From the NCBI RefSeq assembly GCF_000764225.1, contig NZ_JQED01000005.1:186001-250000 (forward strand): a stretch of 64,000 nt of DNA. Direction: 5' to 3'. The DNA comes from Colwellia psychrerythraea. Its GTDB lineage: Bacteria > Pseudomonadota > Gammaproteobacteria > Enterobacterales > Alteromonadaceae. Of this stretch, positions 8,090 to 17,215 are shown piece by piece (the stretch's first letter is position 1; each line of letters begins with the position of its first letter). The notes under the pieces were generated by a model. That model did not search any database. It saw only the letters and a program-made list of their open reading frames with translations, and was not told the origin of the DNA. A program made the translations under genes and the position numbers.

Positions 8090-9376
8090 TTACTTAGCAA
8101 GCTCTTTGAACATATTTTCAAATGCATCTAAGCCTTCTGTTAGCACTTCATCTGAAATGGTTAATGGCGGTAAGAAACGGATAACATTACCGTAAAAACC
8201 ACAGGCGAGTAATACCAGTCCGTTTTTGGCTGCATTAGCAATAAGCGCTTGCGTTAATTCAGTATTTGGTTGCTCTGCATCGCCATTTTGGATTAATTCC
8301 ATAGCAATCATTGAACCTTGGTTACGAACATCTAAAACGAGCTCTGGGAATGCCGTTTTTAGCAAGTTTAAACGGTGATTAAATTGTTCACCGATATGTG
8401 CTGAACGTTCTACTAAACGTTCTTCTTCCATAATATCTAAAACCGCTAAAGCTGCAGCACAAGCTACTGGTGAGCCGCCATATGTTCCGCCTAATCCACC
8501 AGGTAAAGGTGCATCCATCACTTCACTTTTACCAACAACGGCCGCAATAGGGAAGCCACCTGCGATACCTTTTGCCATCGTCATTAAATCAGCTTCGACA
8601 CCTGAATGTTCAAAAGCAAACATCTTACCTGTACGACCAAAACCAGTTTGGATCTCATCAGCAATTAACATAATGCCATGTTGATCACACAGTTGACGTA
8701 ATGCTTGCAAAAACTCAGTAGGTGCAGCATAGAAACCGCCTTCACCTTGAACTGGCTCAACAATAATTGCTGCCACATCGCTCGGAGCGATATCTACTTT
8801 AAATAAGTTTTCAAGGGCTTTTAACGATTGCTTAACCGTAATGTCATGACATTCAATTGGGAACGGGGCGTGAAAAATGTCACCAGGAAATGGACCAAAT
8901 AAATTTTTATACGGTGTAATTTTACCTGTTAGTGCCATAGCTAAATTGGTACGACCGTGAAAGCCGCCATTAAAGGCAATAACACCACGGCGTCCCGTAT
9001 GAGCACGTGCAATTTTCACGCAGTTTTCAACGGCTTCAGCACCTGTTGAAACAAAGATGGCTTTTTTCTCAGAATCACCAGGAGCTAGGTCAGTTAGTTT
9101 TTCTGCCAACTCAACAGCAACTTCATAGGGGTTAACCATGACACAAGTATGGCTAAATTTATCTAACTGCTCTTTTGCTGCAGCAACAACTTTTGGGTGG
9201 CTATGACCCGTATTACATACAGCAATACCTGCGCCAAAATCAATATAACGATTACCTTCTACATCCCATATCTCTGAATTTTCAGCACGCTCAACATATA
9301 CTGGGTACATATTGCCTTGGCCGCGTGCTATCACTTTAGTCTTTCTGTTTTGTAATGCTTGATTTGATGTTGTCAT
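8090..9376 (-). CDS. gabT: 4-aminobutyrate (and 5-aminovalerate) aminotransferase
   Basis: Class III PLP aminotransferase of 428 residues that converts GABA plus 2-oxoglutarate to succinate semialdehyde. The same enzyme type (DavT) converts 5-aminovalerate to glutarate semialdehyde. Visible features are FGAGIAVCNTGHSHP, the FVSTGAEAVENCVKIARA cofactor-phosphate site, IADEIQTGFGRTGKMFA and Schiff-base Lys269 in MTMAKGIAGGFP (Lys268 in E. coli GabT). It lies downstream of gabD and upstream of spuC, all on the minus strand. The genomic context (csiD-lhgO and gcdH on either side) favours use on both C4 and C5 substrates, which is an inference. Confidence 0.93.
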   Translation of the reverse strand: MTTSNQALQNRKTKVIARGQGNMYPVYVERAENSEIWDVEGNRYIDFGAGIAVCNTGHSHPKVVAAAKEQLDKFSHTCVMVNPYEVAVELAEKLTDLAPGDSEKKAIFVSTGAEAVENCVKIARAHTGRRGVIAFNGGFHGRTNLAMALTGKITPYKNLFGPFPGDIFHAPFPIECHDITVKQSLKALENLFKVDIAPSDVAAIIVEPVQGEGGFYAAPTEFLQALRQLCDQHGIMLIADEIQTGFGRTGKMFAFEHSGVEADLMTMAKGIAGGFPIAAVVGKSEVMDAPLPGGLGGTYGGSPVACAAALAVLDIMEEERLVERSAHIGEQFNHRLNLLKTAFPELVLDVRNQGSMIAMELIQNGDAEQPNTELTQALIANAAKNGLVLLACGFYGNVIRFLPPLTISDEVLTEGLDAFENMFKELAK

Positions 9377-9479
9377 TGTATTATCTCTACATTCTTTTCA
9401 TTAAGTAAACTGCGAGAAAGTCATTCTTTTATTGCTCTCTCAACATTATATAAATCGGGCTAATATTGCCTAAATTAGG

Positions 9480-10964
9480 CTATTTATCTAAACCGCCCAT
9501 ACATAGGTATTTAATTTCTAAGTAATCGTCTAAGCCGTATTTTGACCCCTCTCGACCGTTACCTGATTGTTTAACACCACCAAACGGAGCTGCAGCGTTA
9601 GAAATAATGCCTTCATTAATGCCTACCATGCCAAACTCAAGACCTTCGGCTACTCGCCAAACTGTGCCTATATCGCGAGAATAGAAATATGCTGCTAGGC
9701 CATATTCCGTATCGTTGGCAAGTGCAATCGCTTCTTCTTCTGTTTCAAAGGCAATCACTGGTGATACCGGACCAAATATTTCATTGGCTGCAATTGGCAT
9801 ATCATTGGTAACGCCCGTTAAAATAGTAGGCTGATAGAACAACTCACCAACGTCAGAACGTTGTCCACCAAAGGCGACTTTTGCACCCGCACTGATGGAT
9901 TCAGCAACCAATTTTTCCACATCATTAACTGCTTTGTCTGATATCATAGGGCCAAGGTTCACGCCATCTGCTAGACCATCACCCATGCGCAATTCAGCCA
10001 CAGCATTTTTGAATTTTTCAGTAAATTCTTCTAATACCCCTTGTTGAACTAGAATGCGGTTTGTACACACGCACGTTTGACCAGCATTACGGTATTTAGA
10101 AATGATTGCACCTTGTACTGCTGCATCAATATCTGCATCATCAAATACAATAAAAGGTGCATTACCGCCTAATTCCATTGATACTTTTTTCACCGTTGTC
10201 GCACATTGAGTCAACAATAATTTACCTACTCCCGTCGAACCAGTGAAAGTAAACTTTGCAACATCAGGATGTTGCGTTAATACTTGTCCCATTCCGCGAG
10301 AGTTACTGCCGACAACAACGTTAAAGACACCTGCAGGAATGCCTGCCCGTTCCGCTAACTCAGCCATTGCTAAGGCCGATAACGGTGTTGATTCAGATGG
10401 TCTAACAACAAAAGTACAACCTGCTGCTAATGCCGCTGCTGCTTTACGGGCGATCATCGCATTAGGGAAGTTCCATGGTGTTATAGAAGCCACTACGCCA
10501 ACAGGTTGCTTGATAACAACAATTTTTTTATCGCTGGAAAGCGCAGGGATAGTATCGCCATAAACACGCTTGCCTTCTTCAGCAAACCATTCTAAAAAGG
10601 CAGCACCATAGGCAATTTCGCCTTTAGCTTCAGTCAGTGGCTTACCTTGCTCTAACGTTAAAATACGTCCAAGGTCATCTTGATTTTCCATTACTAAATT
10701 AAACCAATTACGTAGCAAGGCAGCACGTTCATTGGCAGATTTAGCTGACCACATTTTTAATGCATCTTTGGCAGCTGTAACAGCCAATTCAGTTTCTGCT
10801 ACATCTGCATTACTCACCTGAGCAACCACTTCACCCGTTGCTGGGTTGGTTACCGGAAATTGAGTTTCACTGCTATGCCAGCTGCCATTAATATATGAAA
10901 ATGGTTTAATAAGCTGGCTATCTTTTATGCCCGCCGCTTCTAAATTACAAGTAACTTCAGTCAT
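9480..10964 (-). CDS. gabD: Succinate/glutarate semialdehyde dehydrogenase
   Basis: Aldehyde dehydrogenase of 494 residues of the GabD/DavD group. Conserved elements are TPWNFPNAMIARK, FTGSTGVGKLL, the general base Glu264 in SMELGGNAP and nucleophile Cys298 in NAGQTCVC. GabD oxidises succinate semialdehyde to succinate; the DavD role oxidises glutarate semialdehyde to glutarate. It is the first gene of the gabD-gabT-spuC set, 103 bp upstream of gabT, and is divergent from a LysR gene. Cofactor choice (NAD or NADP) cannot be decided by eye. The ATG at 10964 is followed directly by a normal GabD N-terminus. Confidence 0.94.
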   Translation of the reverse strand: MTEVTCNLEAAGIKDSQLIKPFSYINGSWHSSETQFPVTNPATGEVVAQVSNADVAETELAVTAAKDALKMWSAKSANERAALLRNWFNLVMENQDDLGRILTLEQGKPLTEAKGEIAYGAAFLEWFAEEGKRVYGDTIPALSSDKKIVVIKQPVGVVASITPWNFPNAMIARKAAAALAAGCTFVVRPSESTPLSALAMAELAERAGIPAGVFNVVVGSNSRGMGQVLTQHPDVAKFTFTGSTGVGKLLLTQCATTVKKVSMELGGNAPFIVFDDADIDAAVQGAIISKYRNAGQTCVCTNRILVQQGVLEEFTEKFKNAVAELRMGDGLADGVNLGPMISDKAVNDVEKLVAESISAGAKVAFGGQRSDVGELFYQPTILTGVTNDMPIAANEIFGPVSPVIAFETEEEAIALANDTEYGLAAYFYSRDIGTVWRVAEGLEFGMVGINEGIISNAAAPFGGVKQSGNGREGSKYGLDDYLEIKYLCMGGLDK

Positions 10965-11069
10965 GGTTTTATCTCACTAGTTATTTAATAAACAATATCA
11001 GTATTGAAACCCAGTTTTAATTAAGGTTAAATACAAAACAATAAACCTTTAGTTTGAAGTAAACAAAAC

Positions 11070-11993
11070 ATGTATAAACACTCAATTATTCCGAAACCAG
11101 TAAGTGAATATGATTTACGCTTGCTGCGTATATTCATCTCAGTGGTTGAGCATGGCGGCTTTTCCTCGGCAGCTAATGCTTTAGGCATAACGCGCTCAAC
11201 CATTAGCGTGCACATGTCGAACCTAGAAACTCGCATGAAATTGAAATTGTGTTTACGTGGCCGAGGTGGTTTTTCTTTAACCGAAGATGGTCAAGCGGTA
11301 TACCAAGCGGTGCTTGACTTGTTTGCAACAATGGATGATTTTTCTTTATTAATTGATAGTTTAGGCAGTGAATTAAGTGGCGAATTAATTATTTTATGTG
11401 CGGATCAACTGGATGAAAGCAAACAGCATAAAATGGCACAAGTGATACAAAAAATTAATGCTGTCTCACCCAATTTGCATCTAGTGTTAGATGGTGACTC
11501 TATCTCAAACATAGAAAAGTCTTTGTTAAAAGATAAGGCCCATATTGGTGTATTTCCAAGTTATCAGCAAATAGAAGGATTGAAATATCAGCCATTATTT
11601 AGCGAATCTATTTATTTATGTTGCGGCAAAAAACACCCCTTTTTTAATCAGGTAGATACTGCAATATCAGAAGAAATGTTAGGCGAAGCTGCTGCAATAC
11701 ATCCTGGTATCAATATAGATTTAGCCGGTAAACGGCAATTAGAGAAACTCAACTTATCGGCAAAGTCTTATCAATTTGATACGCGTAAAGCGATGATACT
11801 ATCTGGGTGTTATATAGGGTTTATGCAACAAAGTTTTATACAAGCCGAACTAAACCGTGGCGAAATCAGAATAATAAAGCCAAATAGTCATCACTATCAA
11901 TTTAGACTCTCTTTAGTCAGTAAAAAAACGCCTAGGGAAGTCAAAAAAGTTGAGTTATTAACTGACGTCTTTTCACAAGTATTTCAGTTATAG
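11070..11993 (+). CDS. LysR-type regulator divergent from gabD
   Basis: LysR-family regulator of 307 residues. The HTH lies at about residues 14-72 (DLRLLRIFISVVEHGGFSSA, then GITRSTISVHMSNLETRMKL), and the effector domain is more divergent. The starts of this gene and gabD are 105 bp apart, so control of gabD-gabT-spuC is the simplest role, perhaps with GABA, 5-aminovalerate or a polyamine as inducer. It is not a close paralogue of the LysR at 5639. A strong ribosome-binding site is not visible ahead of the ATG. It converges on gcdH across a hairpin. Confidence 0.86.
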   Translation: MYKHSIIPKPVSEYDLRLLRIFISVVEHGGFSSAANALGITRSTISVHMSNLETRMKLKLCLRGRGGFSLTEDGQAVYQAVLDLFATMDDFSLLIDSLGSELSGELIILCADQLDESKQHKMAQVIQKINAVSPNLHLVLDGDSISNIEKSLLKDKAHIGVFPSYQQIEGLKYQPLFSESIYLCCGKKHPFFNQVDTAISEEMLGEAAAIHPGINIDLAGKRQLEKLNLSAKSYQFDTRKAMILSGCYIGFMQQSFIQAELNRGEIRIIKPNSHHYQFRLSLVSKKTPREVKKVELLTDVFSQVFQL

Positions 11994-12076
11994 AAACCAC
12001 AAGATTTCATCTTTATAATGGTGATCATAACACTGTGATTCATACTGACTTTAGCAAGTAATGCCATGAATATAGA

Positions 12077-12108
12077 ACACTCTCATGGACAAATAGCGAT
12101 GAGAGTGT
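12077..12108. terminator. Convergent terminator between the LysR gene and gcdH
   Basis: A perfect 10-bp stem (ACACTCTCAT at 12077-12086 with 12099-12108) has a 12-base loop. It lies between the converging LysR and gcdH stop codons. Flanks are AT-rich without long T-runs. Confidence 0.6.
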
Positions 12109-12137
12109 ATTCAATCATTTGAAGCACTAGTTTTGAA

Positions 12138-13322
12138 TTAACAAAATGCTTGCAAACCCGTTTGTGCACGACCCAGAATTAAACCATGTACATCGTACGT
12201 ACCTTCATAGGTATTTACTGTTTCTAAATTCACCATATGACGAATAACATGAAATTCATCTGAAATACCATTGCCGCCGTGCATATCACGCGCCATACGA
12301 GCAATATCAAGTGATTTACCACAATTGTTGCGTTTGACCATTGATATCATAGTAGGATCCCACTTTGTGGTATCAATAATGCGACCAACACGAAGGGATG
12401 CTTGTAAACCTAACGATATTTCGGTTTGCATATTAGCCAGTTTAGTTTGGAATAACTGTGTTTGTGCAAGCGGACGTTTAAATTGAATACGGTCTAACCC
12501 ATACTGACGCGCAGCATGCCAACAGAATTCAGCAGCGCCTATTGCCCCCCAAGAAATACCATATCTCGCCATATTTAAGCAACCAAATGGGCCAGCTAAA
12601 CCACGTACTTCCGGAAACATGTTTTCTTCTGGCACAAAGACATTATCCATAACGATTTCACCGGTAATTGAAGTCCGTAACGATATTTTACCTTCAATTT
12701 TTGGTGCTGTTAAACCTGCCATGCCTTTTTCTAATACAAAACCACAAATTTGATTTCCTTCGGCTTCATTTTTTGCCCACACGACAAAGACATCAGCGAT
12801 TGGTGAATTGGTGATCCACATTTTTGAGCCCGTTAAACGATAGCCGCCATCTACTTTCTTAGCGCGAGTAATCATACTTGAAGGATCAGAGCCTGAACCT
12901 GGCTCAGTTAAACCAAAACAGCCAATGTATTCACCTGTTGCAAGTTTTGGTAAGTATTTTTCTTTTTGTTCTGTTGTACCGTACGCATTAATAGGATGCA
13001 TAACTAGTGAAGATTGCACGCTCATTGCACTTCTATAACCACTGTCCACACGCTCTACTTCACGAGCAACTAAGCCATAACTAACATAGTTAACACCTGA
13101 ACAACCGTAACCGTCAATCGTTGCGCCTAATAAGCCAAGCTCGCCAAATTGACGCATAATGTTAGGATCAAAATTTTCGTTACGGTTGGCCATTAATACG
13201 CCCGGCTGCAACTCCTCTTGACAAAAAGTATGTGCCATGTCGCGCACCATACGTTCATCTTCTGATAATTGGTCGTTAAGTAGCAGTAGGTCATCCCAAT
13301 TGTTTAATACTGAATTTGTCAT
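12138..13322 (-). CDS. gcdH: Glutaryl-CoA dehydrogenase
   Basis: Acyl-CoA dehydrogenase of 394 residues that oxidises and decarboxylates glutaryl-CoA to crotonyl-CoA, passing electrons to ETF. Family features seen are [53 protein letters not shown] and the catalytic base Glu373 in [12 protein letters not shown], the motif that separates GcdH from most other acyl-CoA dehydrogenases. It lies 58 bp downstream of a class III CoA-transferase on the same strand, so the pair makes a complete CoA-dependent glutarate route. No ETF genes are in the window. Confidence 0.95.
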   Translation of the reverse strand: MTNSVLNNWDDLLLLNDQLSEDERMVRDMAHTFCQEELQPGVLMANRNENFDPNIMRQFGELGLLGATIDGYGCSGVNYVSYGLVAREVERVDSGYRSAMSVQSSLVMHPINAYGTTEQKEKYLPKLATGEYIGCFGLTEPGSGSDPSSMITRAKKVDGGYRLTGSKMWITNSPIADVFVVWAKNEAEGNQICGFVLEKGMAGLTAPKIEGKISLRTSITGEIVMDNVFVPEENMFPEVRGLAGPFGCLNMARYGISWGAIGAAEFCWHAARQYGLDRIQFKRPLAQTQLFQTKLANMQTEISLGLQASLRVGRIIDTTKWDPTMISMVKRNNCGKSLDIARMARDMHGGNGISDEFHVIRHMVNLETVNTYEGTYDVHGLILGRAQTGLQAFC

Positions 13323-13380
13323 GTTATTGCTCCGTTATAAATATAGGGTTATAGCTAATAAAGTTTAGATTTAGTTAGGT

Positions 13381-14553
13381 TTACTTAGGATTTAATATTT
13401 CATCAGTGTGCTGACCCAATATGGGCGGGGCAGCGTTATAATCAATTGGTGTTTGTGAGAACCTAATTGGGTTAGCTACCTGCGGTACTTTACCTGCGGT
13501 GGGATGCGCTAATTCAAAAGCCATATTGCGATGCTTAATTTGTGGATTATCAAACACACGATCAATTGAATTAATTGGACCACAAGGTACATGTACTTTT
13601 GACAGAGCTGTTAACCAATCATCTAACTTACCTTCAATAAAGTAAGATTCAAGTATTGGAATAAGAGTTTCACGATGTTTAACTCTTAGGGCGTTTGTTG
13701 CAAACTGTCTATTATCACCAACCTCTGAACAACCTAATACAGCGCAGCATTTTTTAAATTGCTCATCATTGCCAACGGCTAACAGAATATAACCATCTTG
13801 TACTTTCATGGCTTGATATGGAACAATATTTGGATGAGCCGAGCCTAACCTTTGTGGTACTTCGCCACTCACTAAATAACTACTGCCTTGATTGGCTAAG
13901 CAGGCGACTTGTGTATCTAATAAGGCAATATCTATCTGCTGGCCTTCATTGGTTTGCGTGCGATGATATAGTGCCGCTAGAATACCTGAAACAGCATACA
14001 TTCCCGTCATCAAATCCGTAGTAGCTACCCCCACTTTTTGCGGTCCACCACCAGGCAGATTGTCTTTTTCTCCGGTAATGCTCATCAAGCCACCCATTGC
14101 TTGGATCATAGCATCGTAACCTGCTCGATTCGCATAAGGCCCATCTTGACCAAAGCCAGTAATCGAGCAATATATAACATCATTACGAATATTTTTAATA
14201 CTCTCGTAATCTAAACCGTACTTTTTAAGTCCGCCAACCTTATAATTCTCTACAACAATATCGGCTTGTTGTACTAACTTATAAATGATTGCTTGGCCAG
14301 CAGCAGTAGTCATATCAACTTCAATCGATTTTTTGCCTCTATTTGCAGCAACATAATAGGCAGATTCAGTTGTATCATTACCTTGGACATCTTTTACATA
14401 AGGAGGACCCCAGTGGCGAGTATCATCACCCTGACCAGGTCGTTCTATCTTCCAAACTTCCGCACCATAGTCAGCCAGTACCTGTGTAGCCCATGGGCCA
14501 GCTAAAATTCGACTGAGATCGAGTACTTTAATTCCGTTGAGTGGCCCTGCCAT
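13381..14553 (-). CDS. Class III (CaiB/BaiF) CoA-transferase, probable succinyl-CoA:glutarate CoA-transferase
   Basis: Family III CoA-transferase of 390 residues. Visible features are LDLSRILAGPWATQVLADYGAEV at the N-terminus, KKSIEVDM, the ITGFGQDGPY loop and the catalytic Asp180 in VATTDLMTG. Directly upstream of gcdH, it most likely activates glutarate with succinyl-CoA, as in bacterial GcoT and mammalian SUGCT. Substrate assignment rests on this linkage, since the family is broad. The first codons and about 30 bp of leader are partly duplicated as a remnant at 15033-15100, so a second copy or rearranged duplicate once existed beside it. Confidence 0.88.
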   Translation of the reverse strand: MAGPLNGIKVLDLSRILAGPWATQVLADYGAEVWKIERPGQGDDTRHWGPPYVKDVQGNDTTESAYYVAANRGKKSIEVDMTTAAGQAIIYKLVQQADIVVENYKVGGLKKYGLDYESIKNIRNDVIYCSITGFGQDGPYANRAGYDAMIQAMGGLMSITGEKDNLPGGGPQKVGVATTDLMTGMYAVSGILAALYHRTQTNEGQQIDIALLDTQVACLANQGSSYLVSGEVPQRLGSAHPNIVPYQAMKVQDGYILLAVGNDEQFKKCCAVLGCSEVGDNRQFATNALRVKHRETLIPILESYFIEGKLDDWLTALSKVHVPCGPINSIDRVFDNPQIKHRNMAFELAHPTAGKVPQVANPIRFSQTPIDYNAAPPILGQHTDEILNPK

Positions 14554-14591
14554 TAAATAATCCTTAAGTAAGAGTGATGATTACTACATGC

Positions 14592-14884
14592 ATACCTGAG
14601 CAATTTGAAGATGCGTGTTTCAGAACGCCTACACGATTCACGATCAAGGCGTCTCATTTTATTAAAAGTTATCCCCTTAAAAAATGAGACAATAATGAAC
14701 ATGGCTTGTTCAGATATTCCCACAGAGCTTTTCTATATACGCTTTATACTGTGTTATTGATTTCGACAAGGAAAATAATTTAAGCATAATCATTCTAGGA
14801 TTTGATTAGTTAACGCCGTATAAAGTTATGTTAATCACATCGAAGAAGCGCTTTAAAATATGCATCTTGATTGGTATCGGGTAT
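14592..14884. repeat. Inverted-repeat element, family B degenerate copy
   Basis: About 293 bp of non-coding DNA whose ends are imperfect inverted repeats. The left end reads ATACCTGAG followed by TTGAAGATGC; the right end, reverse complemented, reads ATACCCGAT followed by TCAAGATGC. A central AT-rich hairpin (about 14654-14691) with CTCATTTT and AAAATGAG arms resembles the centre of the better preserved element at 27995-28175. It separates the CoA-transferase gene from the LysR remnant. No ORF or transposase is present. Confidence 0.55.
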
Positions 14885-14913
14885 ATCTTGTATTGGTTTA
14901 ATTTAGGCTTTCA

Positions 14914-15045
14914 CTCTATCCATAAAACATCAATAAATATAATATATAAATTATATAACTTTCATAACTTTTTCTTATCATCAACACAAATATGAATGTG
15001 AAACGTCTTGTATATTTTGTCTGTTAACCAGTCTAAGTAACTTTG
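14914..15045 (+). pseudogene. 5' remnant of a LysR gene, paralogue of the csiD-linked LysR
   Basis: The ATG at 14992 opens MNVKRLVYF, matching MNLKRLEYF of the intact LysR at 5639. The 78 bp ahead of it align without gaps to the promoter of that gene. Over about 110 bp I count roughly 70 percent identity by hand. The reading frame then shifts by one base near 15019: the next frame reads TSLSNFASRE where the intact gene has ANLGNFTRTA. The rest of the gene is gone, and the sequence runs into a second remnant. It lies head-to-head with the CoA-transferase gene, where a regulator would be expected. Confidence 0.75.
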
Positions 15046-15100
15046 CTTCCCGTGAGTGGGCCTGCCATTAAATGCTATTAAAGTGAGAATGATGATGATT
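15033..15100 (-). pseudogene. 5' remnant of a second CoA-transferase gene
   Basis: On the minus strand an ATG at 15068 opens MAGPLTGSKV, matching MAGPLNGIKV of the intact CoA-transferase (start 14553). The leader just upstream, on the plus strand TGATGATGATT against TGATGATT, is also similar. The coding match stops after about a dozen codons, where the DNA joins the LysR remnant. The two remnants share AGTAACTT at the join, suggesting deletion through microhomology. Confidence 0.7.
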
Positions 15101-15292
15101 GCCCCCTTAAATAGCTAGATTAACTGAGTAAAGGTCAGTTTAACCTTTACACAGCAATTTTCACGTAAGCATTTCAAGCCTTAACGAAGTATTATTTACA
15201 ACAAAAATTAATATTTATTGATGTTCAGCGCTTTTTTGTTTATTTTATCCAACACTAAAACAACCTAAAATATGCTAAAAGGCAATGTCTTT

Positions 15293-16711
15293 ATGAAAAA
15301 TTTAAGCCACTTCTATATTAACGGACAATGGGTAACTCCAGATACAGCCAATGATTTTATCGTGGAGAACCCTTCGAATGAGCGTCAAGTCGGTGTTATT
15401 TCTCTAGGCTCTAGTGTCGATGTTGATAAAGCCGTTAGTGCAGCTAAAAACGCATTTATTCAATATGGCTTTAGTTCAATAGAAGAACGTATTTCACTTT
15501 TAGAAAAACTATTGGCTGCCTATATGAATAGGTATGACGAAATGGCGCAGGCCATTTCTCAAGAAATGGGCGCCCCCATTGATTTTGCCACTGCTGCTCA
15601 GGCTGATTGTGGCCGTGGTCATATTCAAACAGCCCTAGATGCTTTAAAAAATTTTGAATTTGAGCACATTTCAGGCAACGCCACCATCACGCATGAACCA
15701 ATTGGCGTTTGTGGTTTCATCACACCATGGAATTGGCCAATTAACCAGATAGTTTGCAAAGTTGCTCCTGCATTAGCCACAGGTTGCACCGTGGTTTTAA
15801 AACCAAGTGAAATTGCGCCTTTATCAGCACATGTTTTCGCAAAAATAGTCGATGATGCAGGTTATCCCGCTGGAACGTTCAATTTGGTTAATGGTGATGG
15901 AATGGGGGTTGGCTCTACAATATCGTCCCATCCAGATATTGATATGGTTTCTTTTACTGGCTCAACAAGAGCAGGTTCATTAATTTCTAAAGCCGCTGCA
16001 GATACAGTAAAACGCGTTGCACTAGAATTAGGGGGGAAATCACCGAATATTATATTTGACGATGTAGACTTAGAAGCAGTCGTATCCAAAGGTGTTGTTG
16101 GTTGCATGGAGAATACCGGTCAATCATGTAATGCGCCAACACGTATGCTAGTGCAGGCATCTGTTTACGATGAAGCCGTAGCAATAGCAACTCGTGTTGC
16201 TAACGACATAAAAGTCGGTAGCGCTGATAAACCAGGAAAGCATATTGGACCATTAGTGAGTAAGGCCCATTTCGAAAAAGTGCAAAGCATGATTAAAGAA
16301 GCGATAGATTCAGGCGCGACCTTATCAGCCGGAGGCCTTGGTAAACCTGAAGGCCTTGAACTTGGCCATTTTACCAAACCAACAGTATTTTCTAATGTGA
16401 ACAATAAAATGAACATCGCTCAAGAAGAAGTCTTTGGCCCTGTTTTGGTGATCATTCCATTTACAGATGAACAAGAAGCGATCACGCTAGCAAATGACTC
16501 CCCTTATGGTTTAGCTGCTTATATTAATACTCCTGATGAAGAAAAAGCGAGTCGTGTTGCACGGAAAATGCGGGCTGGTATGGTAAGGATTAACTGGGCT
16601 TCGCATCACTACACCTCGCCATTTGGTGGCTATAAACAATCTGGAAATGGTCGTGAGTGGGGAGTATATGGCTTTGATGATTATTTAGAAATTAAAGCGA
16701 CCAGTCGTTAG
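15293..16711 (+). CDS. Aldehyde dehydrogenase, substrate unknown
   Basis: NAD(P)-dependent aldehyde dehydrogenase of 472 residues. Conserved elements are GFITPWNWPINQI, FTGSTRAGSLISK, the base Glu in ALELGGKSPNIIF, nucleophile Cys in ENTGQSCNAPTRM and the C-terminal SPFGGYKQSGNGREWG. I use the ATG at 15293 because AAAGG lies about 10 bases upstream; the ATG at 15272 would add seven residues and has no ribosome-binding site. It stands alone between the glutarate block and potFGHI. The Puu set in this window lacks PuuC (gamma-glutamylaminobutyraldehyde dehydrogenase), so this enzyme is a candidate for that step. That role is inferred from context; the sequence looks like a general ALDH. Confidence 0.85.
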   Translation: MKNLSHFYINGQWVTPDTANDFIVENPSNERQVGVISLGSSVDVDKAVSAAKNAFIQYGFSSIEERISLLEKLLAAYMNRYDEMAQAISQEMGAPIDFATAAQADCGRGHIQTALDALKNFEFEHISGNATITHEPIGVCGFITPWNWPINQIVCKVAPALATGCTVVLKPSEIAPLSAHVFAKIVDDAGYPAGTFNLVNGDGMGVGSTISSHPDIDMVSFTGSTRAGSLISKAAADTVKRVALELGGKSPNIIFDDVDLEAVVSKGVVGCMENTGQSCNAPTRMLVQASVYDEAVAIATRVANDIKVGSADKPGKHIGPLVSKAHFEKVQSMIKEAIDSGATLSAGGLGKPEGLELGHFTKPTVFSNVNNKMNIAQEEVFGPVLVIIPFTDEQEAITLANDSPYGLAAYINTPDEEKASRVARKMRAGMVRINWASHHYTSPFGGYKQSGNGREWGVYGFDDYLEIKATSR

Positions 16712-17215
16712 GCGCTATTTATCTTGCTAGATTGTTTTGGCAGAAATTTAACGGATATTGAGAACAAAGCAGAGCCATTACCATGTAATTATCTAGGGCA
16801 ATATACTGCTGCACTGTTACTCAACTAGTTGCAAATAACATCACACAAAAAAGTGACTCATGCTGTAAACGTCGAACACACTGTGTCCTGTGAATTCGGC
16901 TAAAAGCGTTTTACCCTTTGTTGAGTAATAATGACTTAGCTCGCCTAGGTTATATGCTACTCGCCGATATTAAAGCGCTCTACCCTCTTAAAAAAGACGA
17001 GGCAGTTTTAACTGTGAAAGATCAACAGCCCCTCGTCTTTAAGTGTTAATTATATTTACTCTGAACTGAAATTTCCCCTAAAAGGGTGTTGATTTATTTA
17101 CTTGACTATGTTTCTATAAATAAGAATTTGAAGAATATATTTAACACAACAATGTCATTCTGAGTTTTATAATAGCTTTTATAAGTAAATAACAAACAAA
17201 AACAGGGTATGAACC
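16712..17215. other. Long non-coding gap before potF, with a hairpin and an orphan reading frame
   Basis: This 504-bp gap holds no recognisable gene. Two things stand out. A 10-bp perfect stem, AAAGACGAGG (16993-17002) with 17031-17040, has a 28-base loop and could end read-through from the aldehyde dehydrogenase. A start-less frame from 16894 to a TAA at 17047-17049 reads as plausible protein (for example ADIKALYPLKKDEAVLTV), perhaps the tail of a lost gene. The potF promoter is presumably in the last 120 bp, where TTGACT (17102-17107) and TATAAT (17167-17172) occur but are not at canonical spacing to each other. Confidence 0.4.

Noticed and set aside
10243..10563. 106-codon plus-strand frame inside gabD
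   Set aside because: Antisense shadow of a strongly conserved aldehyde dehydrogenase core.
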